Notes: generated by a model not told the origin, from the sequence alone. A stretch of 64,000 nt of DNA from Oerskovia douganii (GCF_015142735.1 NZ_JACSPN010000005.1:38083-102082), one strand, 5' to 3'; positions 1 through 8,382 are shown, counted from the first letter of the stretch. Program-made: numbers and translations.

Positions 1-25
1 GTGGCGAGCCGGTCCGGCTCGCCAC
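1..25 (-). terminator. GC-rich hairpin after the E2 gene
   Basis: Bases 1-12 and 14-25 form a perfect 12-bp inverted repeat around a single base. It lies about 70 bp beyond the stop codon of the E2 gene, so it is best read as the terminator of the oxoacid dehydrogenase operon. A weaker hairpin (61-66 with 78-83) lies between it and the gene. There is no U-tract, which is usual for high-GC actinobacteria. It may extend beyond the window edge. Confidence 0.55.
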
Positions 26-96
26 CCCTCGTCGTCGGCCGGTCCCGCTACGGGGTGCGCGTGGCCGTGCGGCGCCTGGCCACGACCGCGAGGCGC

Positions 97-1593
97 TCAG
101 CCCCAGACGAGCGCCTGCGCCGGGTCCTCGAGGATCTTCGCGACGTCCGCGAGGACGTACGCGCCCAGGGCGCCGTCGACGAGGCGGTGGTCGAAGCTCA
201 GGGCGAGCTGCGTGACCCAGCGCTTCTTGATCTTGCCCTTGTGGACCCACGGCTGCTCGCGGACCGCGCCGAACGCGAGGATCGCGGCCTCGCCCGGGTT
301 GAGGATGGGTGTCCCGGTGTCGATCCCGAACACGCCCACGTTGGTGATGGTGATGGTCCCGTCGGACATGTCGGCGGGCGACGTCTTCCCGGCGCGAGCC
401 GTGGCCGTGAGGTCCGAGAGCCCCTGCGCGAGGCCCTTGAGGTCGAGGCGGTGCGCGTCCTTGATGTTGGGCACCACGAGCCCGCGGGGCGTCGCGGCCG
501 CGATCCCCAGGTTCACGTAGTGCTTGTAGACGATCTCCTGGGCGGCCTCGTCCCAGCTCGCGTTGATCTCCGGGTGGCGGCGCACGGCGAGCAGGAGCGC
601 GCGGGCCGTGATGAGCAGGGGCGTGACGCGCACGTCCTTGAACTCGCGGTCCTCGCGCAGGCGCGCGACGAGCCTCATGGTCTTGGTGACGTCGACCGTG
701 TGGAACTCGGTCACGTGCGGCGCCGTGAACGCGCTCTGCACCATGGCCTCGGCCGTGCGCTTGCGCACGGACTTCACGGGCACGCGCGTCTGGCGCCCGT
801 CCGGGGTCACGGTGGACCCCGCGCCCGCGTCGTTGAGCCAGGGCGAGTCGTCGCCCGCGTACGTCGCGAGCGTGCGCGGCTCGGAGCGCGCGTTGTACGA
901 CAGCACGTCCTCGCGCGTGATGATCCCGCCAGGCCCGGTCGCGGGCACGGACGCGAGCTCGACGCCCAGGTCGCGCGCGAGCTTGCGCACGGGGGGCTTG
1001 GCGAGGACGGTCCGGCCGGTCGTCGCGGCGGAGACCAGGGCGCGGATCGGGCCCGACGGCGCCGGCCGGGCCTGCTGCGCGGGTGCGGCGGGTGCAGAGG
1101 CGGGCGCGGTCCCCCGGCTCGGGTCGGGTGCCGGGGCGGGCTGCACGGACGGTGCGGCGGCGGGGGCGGTGCGCTGCGCCGTCGGGCCTGCGGGTGCCGC
1201 GGCCATCGCGCCGCGGCGTGGGCGTCGCGCGCTCGCCTGCTCGGCGACCCCGTAACCGACGAGGACCGCACCGCTCCCCTCCGACAGCTCGGCCTCCGGG
1301 GACTGCGCCGCAGCCGCGGCGGGAGCCGACGCGGACGGCGCGCCCGTCGGGTCGGTGTCGATCACGATGATCGGCACGCCGACCTCGACCGTGACGCCCT
1401 CGTCCGCGAGCAGCTCGGTGACGACGCCCGTGAAGGGCGACGGGAGCTCGACGAGGGACTTGGCCGTCTCGATCTCCACGATCGTCTGGTTGACCGTGAC
1501 CTCGTCACCCACGGCGACGTGCCACTGCACGATCTCCGCCTCGGTGAGTCCCTCGCCGGCGTCAGGGAGCTTGAACTGCTCGAAGGTGGGCAC
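97..1593 (-). CDS. bkdC: dihydrolipoamide acyltransferase (E2) of 2-oxoacid dehydrogenase complex
   Basis: This is the 498-aa core acyltransferase of a 2-oxoacid dehydrogenase complex. It moves the acyl group from E1 to CoA through a swinging lipoyl arm. Residues 1-80 are a single lipoyl domain with IETAKS, lipoyl lysine about K45. A long Ala/Pro linker follows, then a peripheral-subunit-binding domain (about 196-230, KPPVRKLARDLGV) and a catalytic domain ending in DHRLVDG (His about 469, Asp about 473). The start is GTG at 1593, preceded by GAGGAGCAG; it places the lipoyl domain at the N terminus. It is the third gene after E1 alpha and E1 beta, 68 bp downstream. A pyruvate-specific E2 is possible, but the single lipoyl domain, split E1 and the leucine operon in the same window favour a branched-chain complex. 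Confidence 0.9.
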   Translation of the reverse strand: MPTFEQFKLPDAGEGLTEAEIVQWHVAVGDEVTVNQTIVEIETAKSLVELPSPFTGVVTELLADEGVTVEVGVPIIVIDTDPTGAPSASAPAAAAAQSPEAELSEGSGAVLVGYGVAEQASARRPRRGAMAAAPAGPTAQRTAPAAAPSVQPAPAPDPSRGTAPASAPAAPAQQARPAPSGPIRALVSAATTGRTVLAKPPVRKLARDLGVELASVPATGPGGIITREDVLSYNARSEPRTLATYAGDDSPWLNDAGAGSTVTPDGRQTRVPVKSVRKRTAEAMVQSAFTAPHVTEFHTVDVTKTMRLVARLREDREFKDVRVTPLLITARALLLAVRRHPEINASWDEAAQEIVYKHYVNLGIAAATPRGLVVPNIKDAHRLDLKGLAQGLSDLTATARAGKTSPADMSDGTITITNVGVFGIDTGTPILNPGEAAILAFGAVREQPWVHKGKIKKRWVTQLALSFDHRLVDGALGAYVLADVAKILEDPAQALVWG

Positions 1594-1661
1594 TGCCTGC
1601 TCCTCGTGTGAACTGTGGTCGGGAAGGTCGGTGGGTCGAGGACCCGCTGGGCTGGGGGGCC

Positions 1662-2666
1662 TCAGTACGCCAGGGCGCGGTCGACGGCGTCGAGGACGCG
1701 GTCGAGGCTCGGCAGGTACTCGTGCTCGAGCTTCGCGACGGGGTACGGCGTGTGGAAGCCGCCGACGCGCAGCACGGGCGACTCGAGCTCGTAGAAGCAC
1801 TCCTCGGTCACGCGGGCCGCGATCTCGGCTCCCGAGCCGAGGAACGTCGCGGCCTCGTGCACGACCACGCACCGCCCGGTCCTGCGCACCGAGGCGACGA
1901 CCGTCGCGGTGTCGAGCGGGGAGATGGTGCGCAGGTCCACGACCTCGATCGAGCGGCCCTCGGTCGCTGCGGCGGCGGCGACCTTGAGCGCGGTCGCGAC
2001 CGTGGGGCCGTACGCGACGAGCGTCAGGTCCGTGCCCTCGCGCCGCACGACCGCGGAGTTGAGCGTCGCGTCCGCCACGGGGGCGTCGAGCACGACGTCG
2101 CCCTTGTCCCAGTAGTGACCCTTGGGCTCGAAGAACAGCACGGGGTCCGGGGACGCGATGGCCTCGCGGATCATCGTGTAGGCGTCCTGGGGCGTCGAGG
2201 GGGACACGACGCGCAGGCCCGGGGTGTGGGCGAACAGCGCCTCGGGGCTCTCGCTGTGGTGCTCGACGGCGCCGATCCCGCCGCCGAACGGCACGCGGAT
2301 GACCACGGGCAGGTTCAGGCGTCCGCGCGAGCGGTAGTGCATCTTGGCGAGCTGCGTCGTGATCTGGTCGTAGGCCGGGAAGATGAACCCGTCGAACTGG
2401 ATCTCGCACACGGGCCGGTAGCCGCGCAGCGCCAGGCCGATCGCGGTCCCGACGATGCCGGACTCGGCGAGCGGGGTGTCGACCACGCGGTCCTCGCCGA
2501 AGCTGGCCTGCAGACCGTCGGTCACGCGGAAGACGCCGCCGAGCTTCCCGATGTCCTCCCCCATGAGCAGGACCTTGGGGTCGGCCGCGAGCGAGGCGCG
2601 CAGGCCCTCGTTGACGGCCTTGCCCAGCGTGAGCCGGGTCGCGGTGGTGGTGGTCGGCGCGCTCAT
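1662..2666 (-). CDS. bkdB: 2-oxoacid dehydrogenase E1 beta subunit
   Basis: The 334-aa beta subunit of the thiamine-diphosphate-dependent E1 decarboxylase pairs with the alpha subunit upstream. The N-terminal pyrimidine-binding domain shows the family signature around LMGEDIGKLGGVFRVTDGL, and the C-terminal transketolase-like domain ends in FHTPYPVAKLEHEYLPS. ATG at 2666 overlaps the E1 alpha stop by 4 bp (ATGA) and has a strong GGAGGAG site inside the alpha gene, so the two subunits are probably translationally coupled. Length is normal for BkdB/PdhB. Substrate (branched-chain versus pyruvate) cannot be read from the sequence directly. Confidence 0.92.
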   Translation of the reverse strand: MSAPTTTTATRLTLGKAVNEGLRASLAADPKVLLMGEDIGKLGGVFRVTDGLQASFGEDRVVDTPLAESGIVGTAIGLALRGYRPVCEIQFDGFIFPAYDQITTQLAKMHYRSRGRLNLPVVIRVPFGGGIGAVEHHSESPEALFAHTPGLRVVSPSTPQDAYTMIREAIASPDPVLFFEPKGHYWDKGDVVLDAPVADATLNSAVVRREGTDLTLVAYGPTVATALKVAAAAATEGRSIEVVDLRTISPLDTATVVASVRRTGRCVVVHEAATFLGSGAEIAARVTEECFYELESPVLRVGGFHTPYPVAKLEHEYLPSLDRVLDAVDRALAY

Positions 2667-3904
2667 CGTGCTCCTCCGTGCTGGTCGTGCGTCCGCGACG
2701 CGCCGTCGTCCGCGAAGGACGCCTCGTACTCCTCGAACCACCGGCGCTCGGCCGTGACGACCGCGTGCTCGGTCGCGTACACGTGCTCGAACATCGACTC
2801 GGTCGACGGGCGGCCCAGGCCGCGCACGAACGTCCGCAGCCGCTCGCCCAGGGCGTCGCCCTCGGCCTCGAGGTCCGCGGCCCACTGCTCGTCCCACGCG
2901 CCCTCGGCCTCCAGCAGGAGGCGCATGCGGTCGATGGGGTCCCGACGGCGCCACAGCGCCTCCTGCTCGGAGGTGCGGTAGCGCGTGGGGTCGTCCGAGG
3001 TGGTGTGCGCGCCCATGCGGTACGTGTACGCCTCGATGAACGTGGGACCGCCGCCCGACCGCGCCCGCTCGAGCGCCTCGGCCGTCGCGGCGTAGCACGC
3101 GAGGACGTCGTTGCCGTCGACGCGCAGGCTCGGGATGCCGAACCCGTGCGCGCGCTGGTGGATGGGCACGCGCGACTGCTTGGTCGTGGGCTCCGAGATG
3201 GCCCACTGGTTGTTCTGGCAGAAGAAGACGACCGGGGACTCGTTGACCGCGGCGAAGACGAGGGCCTCGCTCACGTCGCCCTGGGACGTGGCGCCGTCGC
3301 CGAAGTAGGTCACGACCGCGGCGTCCTTGGTCGCGTCCCCCGTGCCGACGAGGCCGTCGCGCTGGATGCCCATCGCGTAGCCCGTCGCGTGCAGCGTGTG
3401 CGAGCCGATCACGAGCGTGTACAGGTGGAAGTTGTGCGCCTCCGGGTCCCAGCCGCCGTGGTCGATGCCGCGGAACTGGCGCAGGATGTCGGCCACGTCG
3501 ACGCCGCGCGTCCAGGCGACCCCGTGCTCGCGGTAGGACGGGAAGACGTAGTCCTGCGGGGCCAGCGCGCGACCCGAGCCGATCTGCGCGGCCTCCTGCC
3601 CGAGCGCCTGGGGGAAGAGCCCGAGCTCGCCCTGGCGCTGCAGCGACGTCGACTCGTCGTCGAAGCGGCGGGTCAGGACCATGTCGCGGTACAGGCCGCG
3701 CAGGGCGTCGGCGTCGAGGTGAGCCACCCGCTCGCGGTAGGCCGCGTTGTCCGGGGTCTCGACCCGCACCCCGGCGGGGGTCAGGAGCTGGAGCAGGTCC
3801 GCGTCGACGGGAAGGTCCGCCCCGGTGTCCGGCGAGCCCACGAGCGGGTCGCCGGCAGGCTCGGCTGCGAGGTCGGCCGCGGGGGCGGTGTGCTGCTGGT
3901 TCAC
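2663..3904 (-). CDS. bkdA: 2-oxoacid dehydrogenase E1 alpha subunit
   Basis: The 413-aa alpha subunit decarboxylates the 2-oxoacid on thiamine diphosphate. The ThDP motif begins at GDGATSQGDVSEAL and ends in CQNNQWAIS, and the phosphorylation-loop region is recognisable (YRMGAHTTSDDPTRYR). The chosen GTG at 3904 follows AAGGAGAACGC, a good ribosome site; an upstream ATG at 3973 would add 23 poorly supported residues and run into the promoter palindromes. It is the first gene of the E1 alpha-E1 beta-E2 operon. No E3 (lipoamide dehydrogenase) gene is next to it, so that subunit must be shared from elsewhere. Confidence 0.92.
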   Translation of the reverse strand: MNQQHTAPAADLAAEPAGDPLVGSPDTGADLPVDADLLQLLTPAGVRVETPDNAAYRERVAHLDADALRGLYRDMVLTRRFDDESTSLQRQGELGLFPQALGQEAAQIGSGRALAPQDYVFPSYREHGVAWTRGVDVADILRQFRGIDHGGWDPEAHNFHLYTLVIGSHTLHATGYAMGIQRDGLVGTGDATKDAAVVTYFGDGATSQGDVSEALVFAAVNESPVVFFCQNNQWAISEPTTKQSRVPIHQRAHGFGIPSLRVDGNDVLACYAATAEALERARSGGGPTFIEAYTYRMGAHTTSDDPTRYRTSEQEALWRRRDPIDRMRLLLEAEGAWDEQWAADLEAEGDALGERLRTFVRGLGRPSTESMFEHVYATEHAVVTAERRWFEEYEASFADDGASRTHDQHGGAR

Positions 3905-3979
3905 GCGTTCTCCTTCGGTGCGGCCCGAGGCGTGAGCCCGGGTCGCTCGGGGGCGGTCCTCGGTCGTCTCCAACCGAAC

Positions 3980-4013
3980 CTACGACACCGTAGCTTACGC
4001 AAGCGTAGGCTAC
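3980..4013 (-). promoter_or_regulatory. overlapping palindromic operators upstream of bkdA
   Basis: Two overlapping palindromes sit 76-109 bp upstream of the bkdA start. The first is CTACG-ACAC-CGTAG (3980-3993). The second is an 11-bp inverted repeat around AA (3990-4013, GTAGCTTACGC with GCGTAGGCTAC, one mismatch). They share the CGTAG half site. The local AT content is higher than in the flanks, as expected of a promoter/operator. The regulator is unknown and is not encoded nearby; a TetR-like dimer would suit the geometry. Confidence 0.6.
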
Positions 4014-4035
4014 GAGGCCCTCGGCTCCTCCGCCA

Positions 4036-4080
4036 TTGGAGGACAAACCTTCCCCGCACGTCTTTGGAGGTTCCCTCCAA
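4036..4080. promoter_or_regulatory. repeated TTGGAGG motif with inverted copy
   Basis: TTGGAGG occurs at 4036-4042 and again at 4064-4070. The second copy is followed after TTC by its inverse CCTCCAA (4074-4080), giving a 7-3-7 palindrome. Copies in the same direction are 28 bp apart, close to three helical turns, which suits cooperative binding. It lies 130-175 bp upstream of bkdA. This is a candidate regulatory site; I cannot name the factor. Confidence 0.4.
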
Positions 4081-4196
4081 GCGAGCGTCCGCGTCTCCCC
4101 ACGAACCAGGGCGTCACGGACGGATCGGTTGGCGCAACCCGTCAGAATCCCGCGCCCCGGACGAGGACGCGCGCCCGCCCGCTCCCGGCCTCGCGC

Positions 4197-4478
4197 TCAC
4201 CCCGGCGGGTACACCCCGGGGTAACCCCCGCGCGCACGCAGCGCGTCCCGCTCCCGCGTCACGGGCCACGTCGAGAACGCGAACACCAGGAACATCACGA
4301 TGTTCAGGAGCGGCACGATCCCGACCAGGACCCACCACCCCGAGTACCCGGCCTTGCGGATGATCTGGATGTACGCGATCAGGAAGATGACGGCGACGGC
4401 GGCCCACAGGATCAGGCCCGCCGTGCCGAACAACCAGGCGTACTCGTCCGGGATCTCGTCGACCGTGGGAGTGTCCAT
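4197..4478 (-). CDS. small membrane protein of unknown function
   Basis: This 93-aa protein has two predicted membrane segments, LFGTAGLILWAAVAVIFLI and WWVLVGIVPLLNIVMFLVF, separated by a short basic loop (QIIRKAGYSG). The C terminus is basic and then Gly/Pro-rich. It resembles the small GYSGWW-type actinobacterial membrane proteins that have no assigned role. ATG at 4478 was chosen because the family similarity starts there; a GTG at 4505 would add nine residues. The presumed ribosome site lies inside a hairpin (4480-4497). Confidence 0.75.
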   Translation of the reverse strand: MDTPTVDEIPDEYAWLFGTAGLILWAAVAVIFLIAYIQIIRKAGYSGWWVLVGIVPLLNIVMFLVFAFSTWPVTRERDALRARGGYPGVYPPG

Positions 4479-4479
4479 A

Positions 4480-4497
4480 CCGGGAGTCTTCTCCCGG
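4480..4497 (-). terminator. short hairpin between hisC-like gene and small membrane gene
   Basis: CCGGGAG and CTCCCGG pair around TCTT, directly before the ATG at 4478. Read on the minus strand it could end hisC transcription, or it could hide the GGAGAAG ribosome site of the next gene. The sequence does not decide between the two. Confidence 0.45.
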
Positions 4498-4533
4498 GCG
4501 GACACGTCGGCAACAGGTGGCGACCGGTACCCG

Positions 4534-5616
4534 TCAGCGCCAGCCCGCCGCGACCTTCAGGAACGCCTCGGTCGCCTCCTCCTCGCCCACGCTCACCCGG
4601 ATGCCCTCGCCCGCGAAAGGACGCACCAGCAGCCCGGCGGCCGAAGCGCCCGCGGCGAGCTCCGCCGTCGGGCCGCCCAGCGGGAACCACACGAAGTTCG
4701 CCTGCGTCTCCGGCAGGTCCCACCCCTGGTCGCGCAGCCCCTCGACCAGGCGCTCGCGCCGCGAGACCAGGTGCTCGACGCGCTCGAGCAGCTCGTCCTT
4801 GACCGACAGCGCCGCCAGGGCCGCGCGCTGCGCGACGTGCGAGACGCCGAACGGCGTCGACACCGCGCGGACGCCCGCCGCGAGAGCGGGCTCGGCGACC
4901 GCGTAGCCCACGCGCAGCCCCGCCAGGCCGTAGGCCTTGGAGAGCGTGCGCAGCAGCACCACGTTGGGGTGCGCCGCGAGGACCGCGAGGCCGTCGGGCG
5001 CCTGCGGGTCGCGCACGAACTCGAGGTAGGCCTCGTCGAGGACCACCAGGACGTCGCCCGGCACGGACGCGAGGAACGTCGCGAGCTCGCCCGCGTGCAC
5101 CACCGGGCCCGTCGGGTTGTTGGGCGTGCAGACCAGGACCACGCGGGTCCGGTCGCTGATCGCCGCGGCCATCGCGGGCAGGTCGAGGCGACCGTCCTGC
5201 GTCACGGGCACGCGCGCCGAGGTGCCGCCCGCGACCGCGACCGCGATCGGGTACGCCTCGAACGAGCGCCACGGGTAGACGACCTCGTCGCCCGCGTCGA
5301 CCACGGCCGACAGGATGTGCGCGAGCACGGCCACCGAGCCGTTGCCCACGACGACCTGCGACGCGTCGACCCCCAGGTCCGTGGCGAGCGCCTCCGTCAG
5401 GTCGGTCGCGTACATGTCGGGGTAGCGGTTGGTGTCGGCCGCCGCGTCGACGACCGCCGCGACCACCGCGGCGGGCGGCGGGTACGGGTTCTCGTTGGAC
5501 GACAGCTTGAACGCGCTCGACCCCGGCGCGAGCCGCGCCCCCGGCACGTAGGCCGGCAGCGCGGCGACGGCGGGACGCAGGGGGACACGGGAGGTCTGGG
5601 GTGGCAGCTCGGTCAC
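4534..5616 (-). CDS. hisC: histidinol-phosphate/aromatic aminotransferase
   Basis: This 360-aa pyridoxal-phosphate enzyme belongs to fold type I aminotransferase subgroup I beta. It carries KLSSNENPYPPP near the N terminus, VLVCTPNNPTGPV, the DEAYLEF aspartate-tyrosine pair, and the Schiff-base lysine in RTLSKAYGLAGLRVGYA. It transfers an amino group between glutamate and histidinol-phosphate or, in the actinobacterial Pat variants, aromatic 2-oxoacids. It stands alone, outside a his operon, which favours the Pat/HisC2 type. GTG at 5616 (VTELPP) gives the normal family length; upstream in-frame sequence is Gly/Pro-rich and not conserved in character. Confidence 0.88.
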   Translation of the reverse strand: MTELPPQTSRVPLRPAVAALPAYVPGARLAPGSSAFKLSSNENPYPPPAAVVAAVVDAAADTNRYPDMYATDLTEALATDLGVDASQVVVGNGSVAVLAHILSAVVDAGDEVVYPWRSFEAYPIAVAVAGGTSARVPVTQDGRLDLPAMAAAISDRTRVVLVCTPNNPTGPVVHAGELATFLASVPGDVLVVLDEAYLEFVRDPQAPDGLAVLAAHPNVVLLRTLSKAYGLAGLRVGYAVAEPALAAGVRAVSTPFGVSHVAQRAALAALSVKDELLERVEHLVSRRERLVEGLRDQGWDLPETQANFVWFPLGGPTAELAAGASAAGLLVRPFAGEGIRVSVGEEEATEAFLKVAAGWR

Positions 5617-5771
5617 GCCCCCAGGATGCCACTGTCCCCCGCCGCCCGACGGCGCCGCCCACCTCCCGGGCCCACGCACCGGCCCGGGGAGCGCGGTGCG
5701 CGCCGGGCACGACCCACCCCTCGACGGCGTGGCCCCGCGGTCCCGTGGACAGGGATGGCAGGATGACATGC

Positions 5772-6161
5772 ATGAGCTTCGTCATCCGCGTCATCGTCAC
5801 CGGCATCGCGATCTGGCTCACGAGCCTGTTCATCGACGACCACTTCGCGATCGTCGGCTCCGACACCGTCGGCGGCCAGATCGTCATCGTCCTGGCCGTG
5901 GCCCTCATCTACTCGCTCGTCAACGCGATCATCAAGCCGATCGTGCAGATCATCTCGATCCCGCTCTACATCCTCACGCTCGGCCTGTTCACGCTCGTCG
6001 TGAACGCCCTGATGCTGATGCTCACGGCGTGGATCACCGAGCAGACCGACTGGGGCATCCGCATCGAGGGCGGGTTCTGGTGGGCGCTGCTCGCCGCGCT
6101 CATCATCGGCGTGCTGAACTTCGCGATCTCCGCGGTCGTCGCGCCCAAGTCACGAGTCTGA
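5772..6161 (+). CDS. phage-holin-family (4-TM) membrane protein
   Basis: The 129-aa protein has four hydrophobic segments and the IPLYILTLGLFTLVVNALML core typical of the mycobacterial 4-TMS phage holin superfamily (Pfam PF04020). The family is chromosomal and widespread in actinobacteria, and no phage genes are near, so the name does not imply a prophage. Three ATGs lie close together; the one at 5772 has GGCAGG about 9 nt upstream, better placed than for the in-frame ATG at 5763. The function is not known. Confidence 0.85.
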   Translation: MSFVIRVIVTGIAIWLTSLFIDDHFAIVGSDTVGGQIVIVLAVALIYSLVNAIIKPIVQIISIPLYILTLGLFTLVVNALMLMLTAWITEQTDWGIRIEGGFWWALLAALIIGVLNFAISAVVAPKSRV

Positions 6162-6212
6162 CCGTGCGGGCCTGACCGTGCGGGCCTGACCGTGCGGCCT
6201 GACCGTGCGGGC
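6158..6212. repeat. four tandem copies of a 14-bp unit
   Basis: The unit CTGACCGTGCGGGC is repeated at 6158-6171, 6172-6185, 6186-6198 (one G lost) and 6199-6212. The first copy contains the stop codon of the holin-like gene, and each copy carries a TGA. The array fills the convergent spacer before the response-regulator gene ends at 6220. Confidence 0.9.
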
Positions 6213-6219
6213 CCGCCGG

Positions 6220-6897
6220 TCAGTCGGTCCGCGCGCGCACGAGCCCCGACTCGTAGGCGAGCACCACGGCCTGCAACCGGTCGCGGACCCCGAGCTTGGC
6301 GAGGATGCGCCCCACGTGGGTCTTGACGGTCGTCTCCGACAGGAAGAGCCGGTCGGCGATCTCAGCGTTCGACAGGCCCTCCGCGATGCAGTGCAGCACG
6401 TCCGTCTCGCGCGGCGTGAGACCCGCCAGCCGGGGATGCGTCGCGCCGGCGGCCGGGGCCGCGCCGGACTCCGGGAACCGGTCGGCGAACAGCTCGAGCA
6501 TGCGCCGCGTCACCCGCGCCGAGACCACGGCGTCCCCCGAGGCCACCGTCCGGACCGCCGTCACGAGCTCGGCCGGACCCGCGTCCTTGAGCAGGAAGCC
6601 GCTCGCCCCGGCACGCAACGCCGCGAACGCGTACTCGTCCAGGTCGAACGTCGTCAGGACGAGGACCCGGACGCCGGGATGCTCCGCGACGATGTCCCGG
6701 GTCGCGTCGATGCCGTTGACGCCGGGCATGCGCACGTCCATGACGACGACGTCCGGCCGCAACGCCCGGACCTGGTCGACCGCGCTCCCCCCGTCGGCCG
6801 CCTCGCCGACGACCTCGACACCCTCCGCGCTCTCCAGCAGGAGCCGGAAGCCCATGCGGACCAGCGCCTGGTCGTCGACCAGCAGGACCTTCGTCAT
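6220..6897 (-). CDS. LuxR/NarL-family response regulator
   Basis: The 225-aa protein has an N-terminal receiver domain (residues 1-120) with phosphoacceptor D54 in VVVMDVRMPG and the acidic pair D8-D9. A C-terminal LuxR-type HTH follows, with LTPRETDVLHCIAEGLSNAE and SETTVKTHVGRILAKLGV. Its ATG overlaps the stop of the histidine kinase gene by 4 bp, so kinase and regulator form a two-component pair. It ends the four-gene unit with the ABC exporter upstream; regulation of that exporter is the obvious inference. Confidence 0.95.
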   Translation of the reverse strand: MTKVLLVDDQALVRMGFRLLLESAEGVEVVGEAADGGSAVDQVRALRPDVVVMDVRMPGVNGIDATRDIVAEHPGVRVLVLTTFDLDEYAFAALRAGASGFLLKDAGPAELVTAVRTVASGDAVVSARVTRRMLELFADRFPESGAAPAAGATHPRLAGLTPRETDVLHCIAEGLSNAEIADRLFLSETTVKTHVGRILAKLGVRDRLQAVVLAYESGLVRARTD

Positions 6898-8318
6898 GCG
6901 ACTCCCTCGTTCAGCGGCAGGACCGCACGGACCTGCCATCCTGCCCCGTTCCGCCCCGCCTCGACCGTCCCGCCGAACACCGCGGCGCGCTCACGCATCC
7001 CGACGAGCCCGCGCTGCGCCCCGTGGGCCGGCTCGACGGGGACCGTGGGGCCGCCGTCGGTCACGATGACCTCGACGTGCTCCCGGCCCCGGGTGACCCC
7101 CACCTCGACCGCAGGCGTGCCCGGCGCGTGCCGCAGCACGTTGGTCAAGGCCTCCTGGACCATCCGGTAGACGGCGAGCTGCATGCTCGCGTCGAGGCCG
7201 TCGAGGCCTGCGTCGGTCAGGCCCGACGCCGTGACCGGCAGGTCGGCCGTGCGGAAGCGCTCGACGAGCGCGGTCAGGTCGGGGGTGCCCGGCTGAGGTT
7301 CGAGCGGCGCGCCTCCGACGGTGCTCGCCGGCGTCCCCACGTCGCTCGCCGGCGTCCCCGCAGCGGCCACCGGCCCGTCGGCACCGTCGCCGTCGTCGTC
7401 GTGCAGGACGTCCAGGACGCGCCGCATGTCGCCGAGCGCCGAGCGTCCCGTCGCGACGAGCTCGTCGAGCGCGGTGCGTGACCGGTCGGGCGCCCAGTCG
7501 ATCGCGGCGGCCGCACCCCCGCCGAGCGCGACCATGACCGAGATGCTGTGCGCGACGACGTCGTGCATCTCGCGCGCGATGCGCGCCCGCTCCGCCGCCT
7601 GCGCCAGCCGCTCGCGCTGCTCCAGGTCCCGCGCGAGCGCGTTGGCGGCGTCCACGAACGCCGCGACGTGCAGCCGACGGTTGCGCACGCTCGTCCCCAG
7701 CGCGACCGCGAGGAGCGCGAGCACCAGGACGGGGACCGCGGTCTGGTACCAGACCGCGCTCTGGAGGAAGGCCCCCACCCGCCCGGCCGCGGCCTCGGCG
7801 GCGTCCCCCGGGTCGAGCCCCATGCTGATGGCGCCCACCGTCGTCGCCAGGGGCAGCAGGCGGGCACCGACCAGCAGGGCGGCCACCGACGCGGCGCACA
7901 CGGCCCACGTCACGACCGGCCGCCTCGACCGCGCGACCGCGTACAGGGCGATCGCGACCCCCACCTCGAAGCCCGACGTCGCCCCCGTGGCCGCGAGCGC
8001 CGCCACGCCCAGGACGCTCATGACCACGGCCACGAGAACCGGACGGCGACGCCGCCAGCACAGCGCCACCGCCCCGCACACCGTGAGCGCCAGCGACGTG
8101 AGCTGCATCTGCAGGACCTGCTCCCCGCCCAGGTAGGCGTGCAGGACGTACATCGAGTCCGCGCCCAGGCCCATGAGCGACGCCCAGGCGGCGAAGCACA
8201 CGACGAGCAGCACGTCCACGACGACCGGGTGCCGCACCAGGTACCGGCGGACCGGCCCCAGCCGGCGCGCGGACAGCTCGGTGAAGACCGGGGGCGGTGC
8301 AGACGTCTCGTTGCTCAT
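6894..8318 (-). CDS. sensor histidine kinase (HisKA_3/NarL type)
   Basis: This 474-aa kinase has an N-terminal sensor of about five or six membrane segments (residues 30-210) and a short coiled stretch. The HisKA_3 dimerisation domain follows, with phospho-His about H252 in AREMHDVVAHSISVMVAL, and then an HATPase_c domain (VYRMVQEALTNVLRHAPG and the GLVGMRERAAVFGG lid). An Asp/Gly/Ala-rich insertion (about 300-345) separates the two. ATG at 8318 is preceded by GAGAG. It lies 64 bp downstream of the ABC permease. The lack of a large extracellular domain suggests sensing in or at the membrane, as in antibiotic-responsive kinases. Confidence 0.93.
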   Translation of the reverse strand: MSNETSAPPPVFTELSARRLGPVRRYLVRHPVVVDVLLVVCFAAWASLMGLGADSMYVLHAYLGGEQVLQMQLTSLALTVCGAVALCWRRRRPVLVAVVMSVLGVAALAATGATSGFEVGVAIALYAVARSRRPVVTWAVCAASVAALLVGARLLPLATTVGAISMGLDPGDAAEAAAGRVGAFLQSAVWYQTAVPVLVLALLAVALGTSVRNRRLHVAAFVDAANALARDLEQRERLAQAAERARIAREMHDVVAHSISVMVALGGGAAAAIDWAPDRSRTALDELVATGRSALGDMRRVLDVLHDDDGDGADGPVAAAGTPASDVGTPASTVGGAPLEPQPGTPDLTALVERFRTADLPVTASGLTDAGLDGLDASMQLAVYRMVQEALTNVLRHAPGTPAVEVGVTRGREHVEVIVTDGGPTVPVEPAHGAQRGLVGMRERAAVFGGTVEAGRNGAGWQVRAVLPLNEGVA

Positions 8319-8382
8319 GCTCTCTCCTCGACCACGAGCCACCCGCCCGGGGGCGGTGCCGCGCTGGGGGCGGGTACCACGC

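Noticed and set aside
5772-6161. Prophage remnant, because of the holin-like product
   Set aside because: This holin-superfamily protein is a common chromosomal gene in actinobacteria and no other phage genes, integrase or att-like repeats are near.
6158-6212. CRISPR-like array
   Set aside because: The units are only 14 bp and directly adjacent with no spacers, and no cas genes are present.
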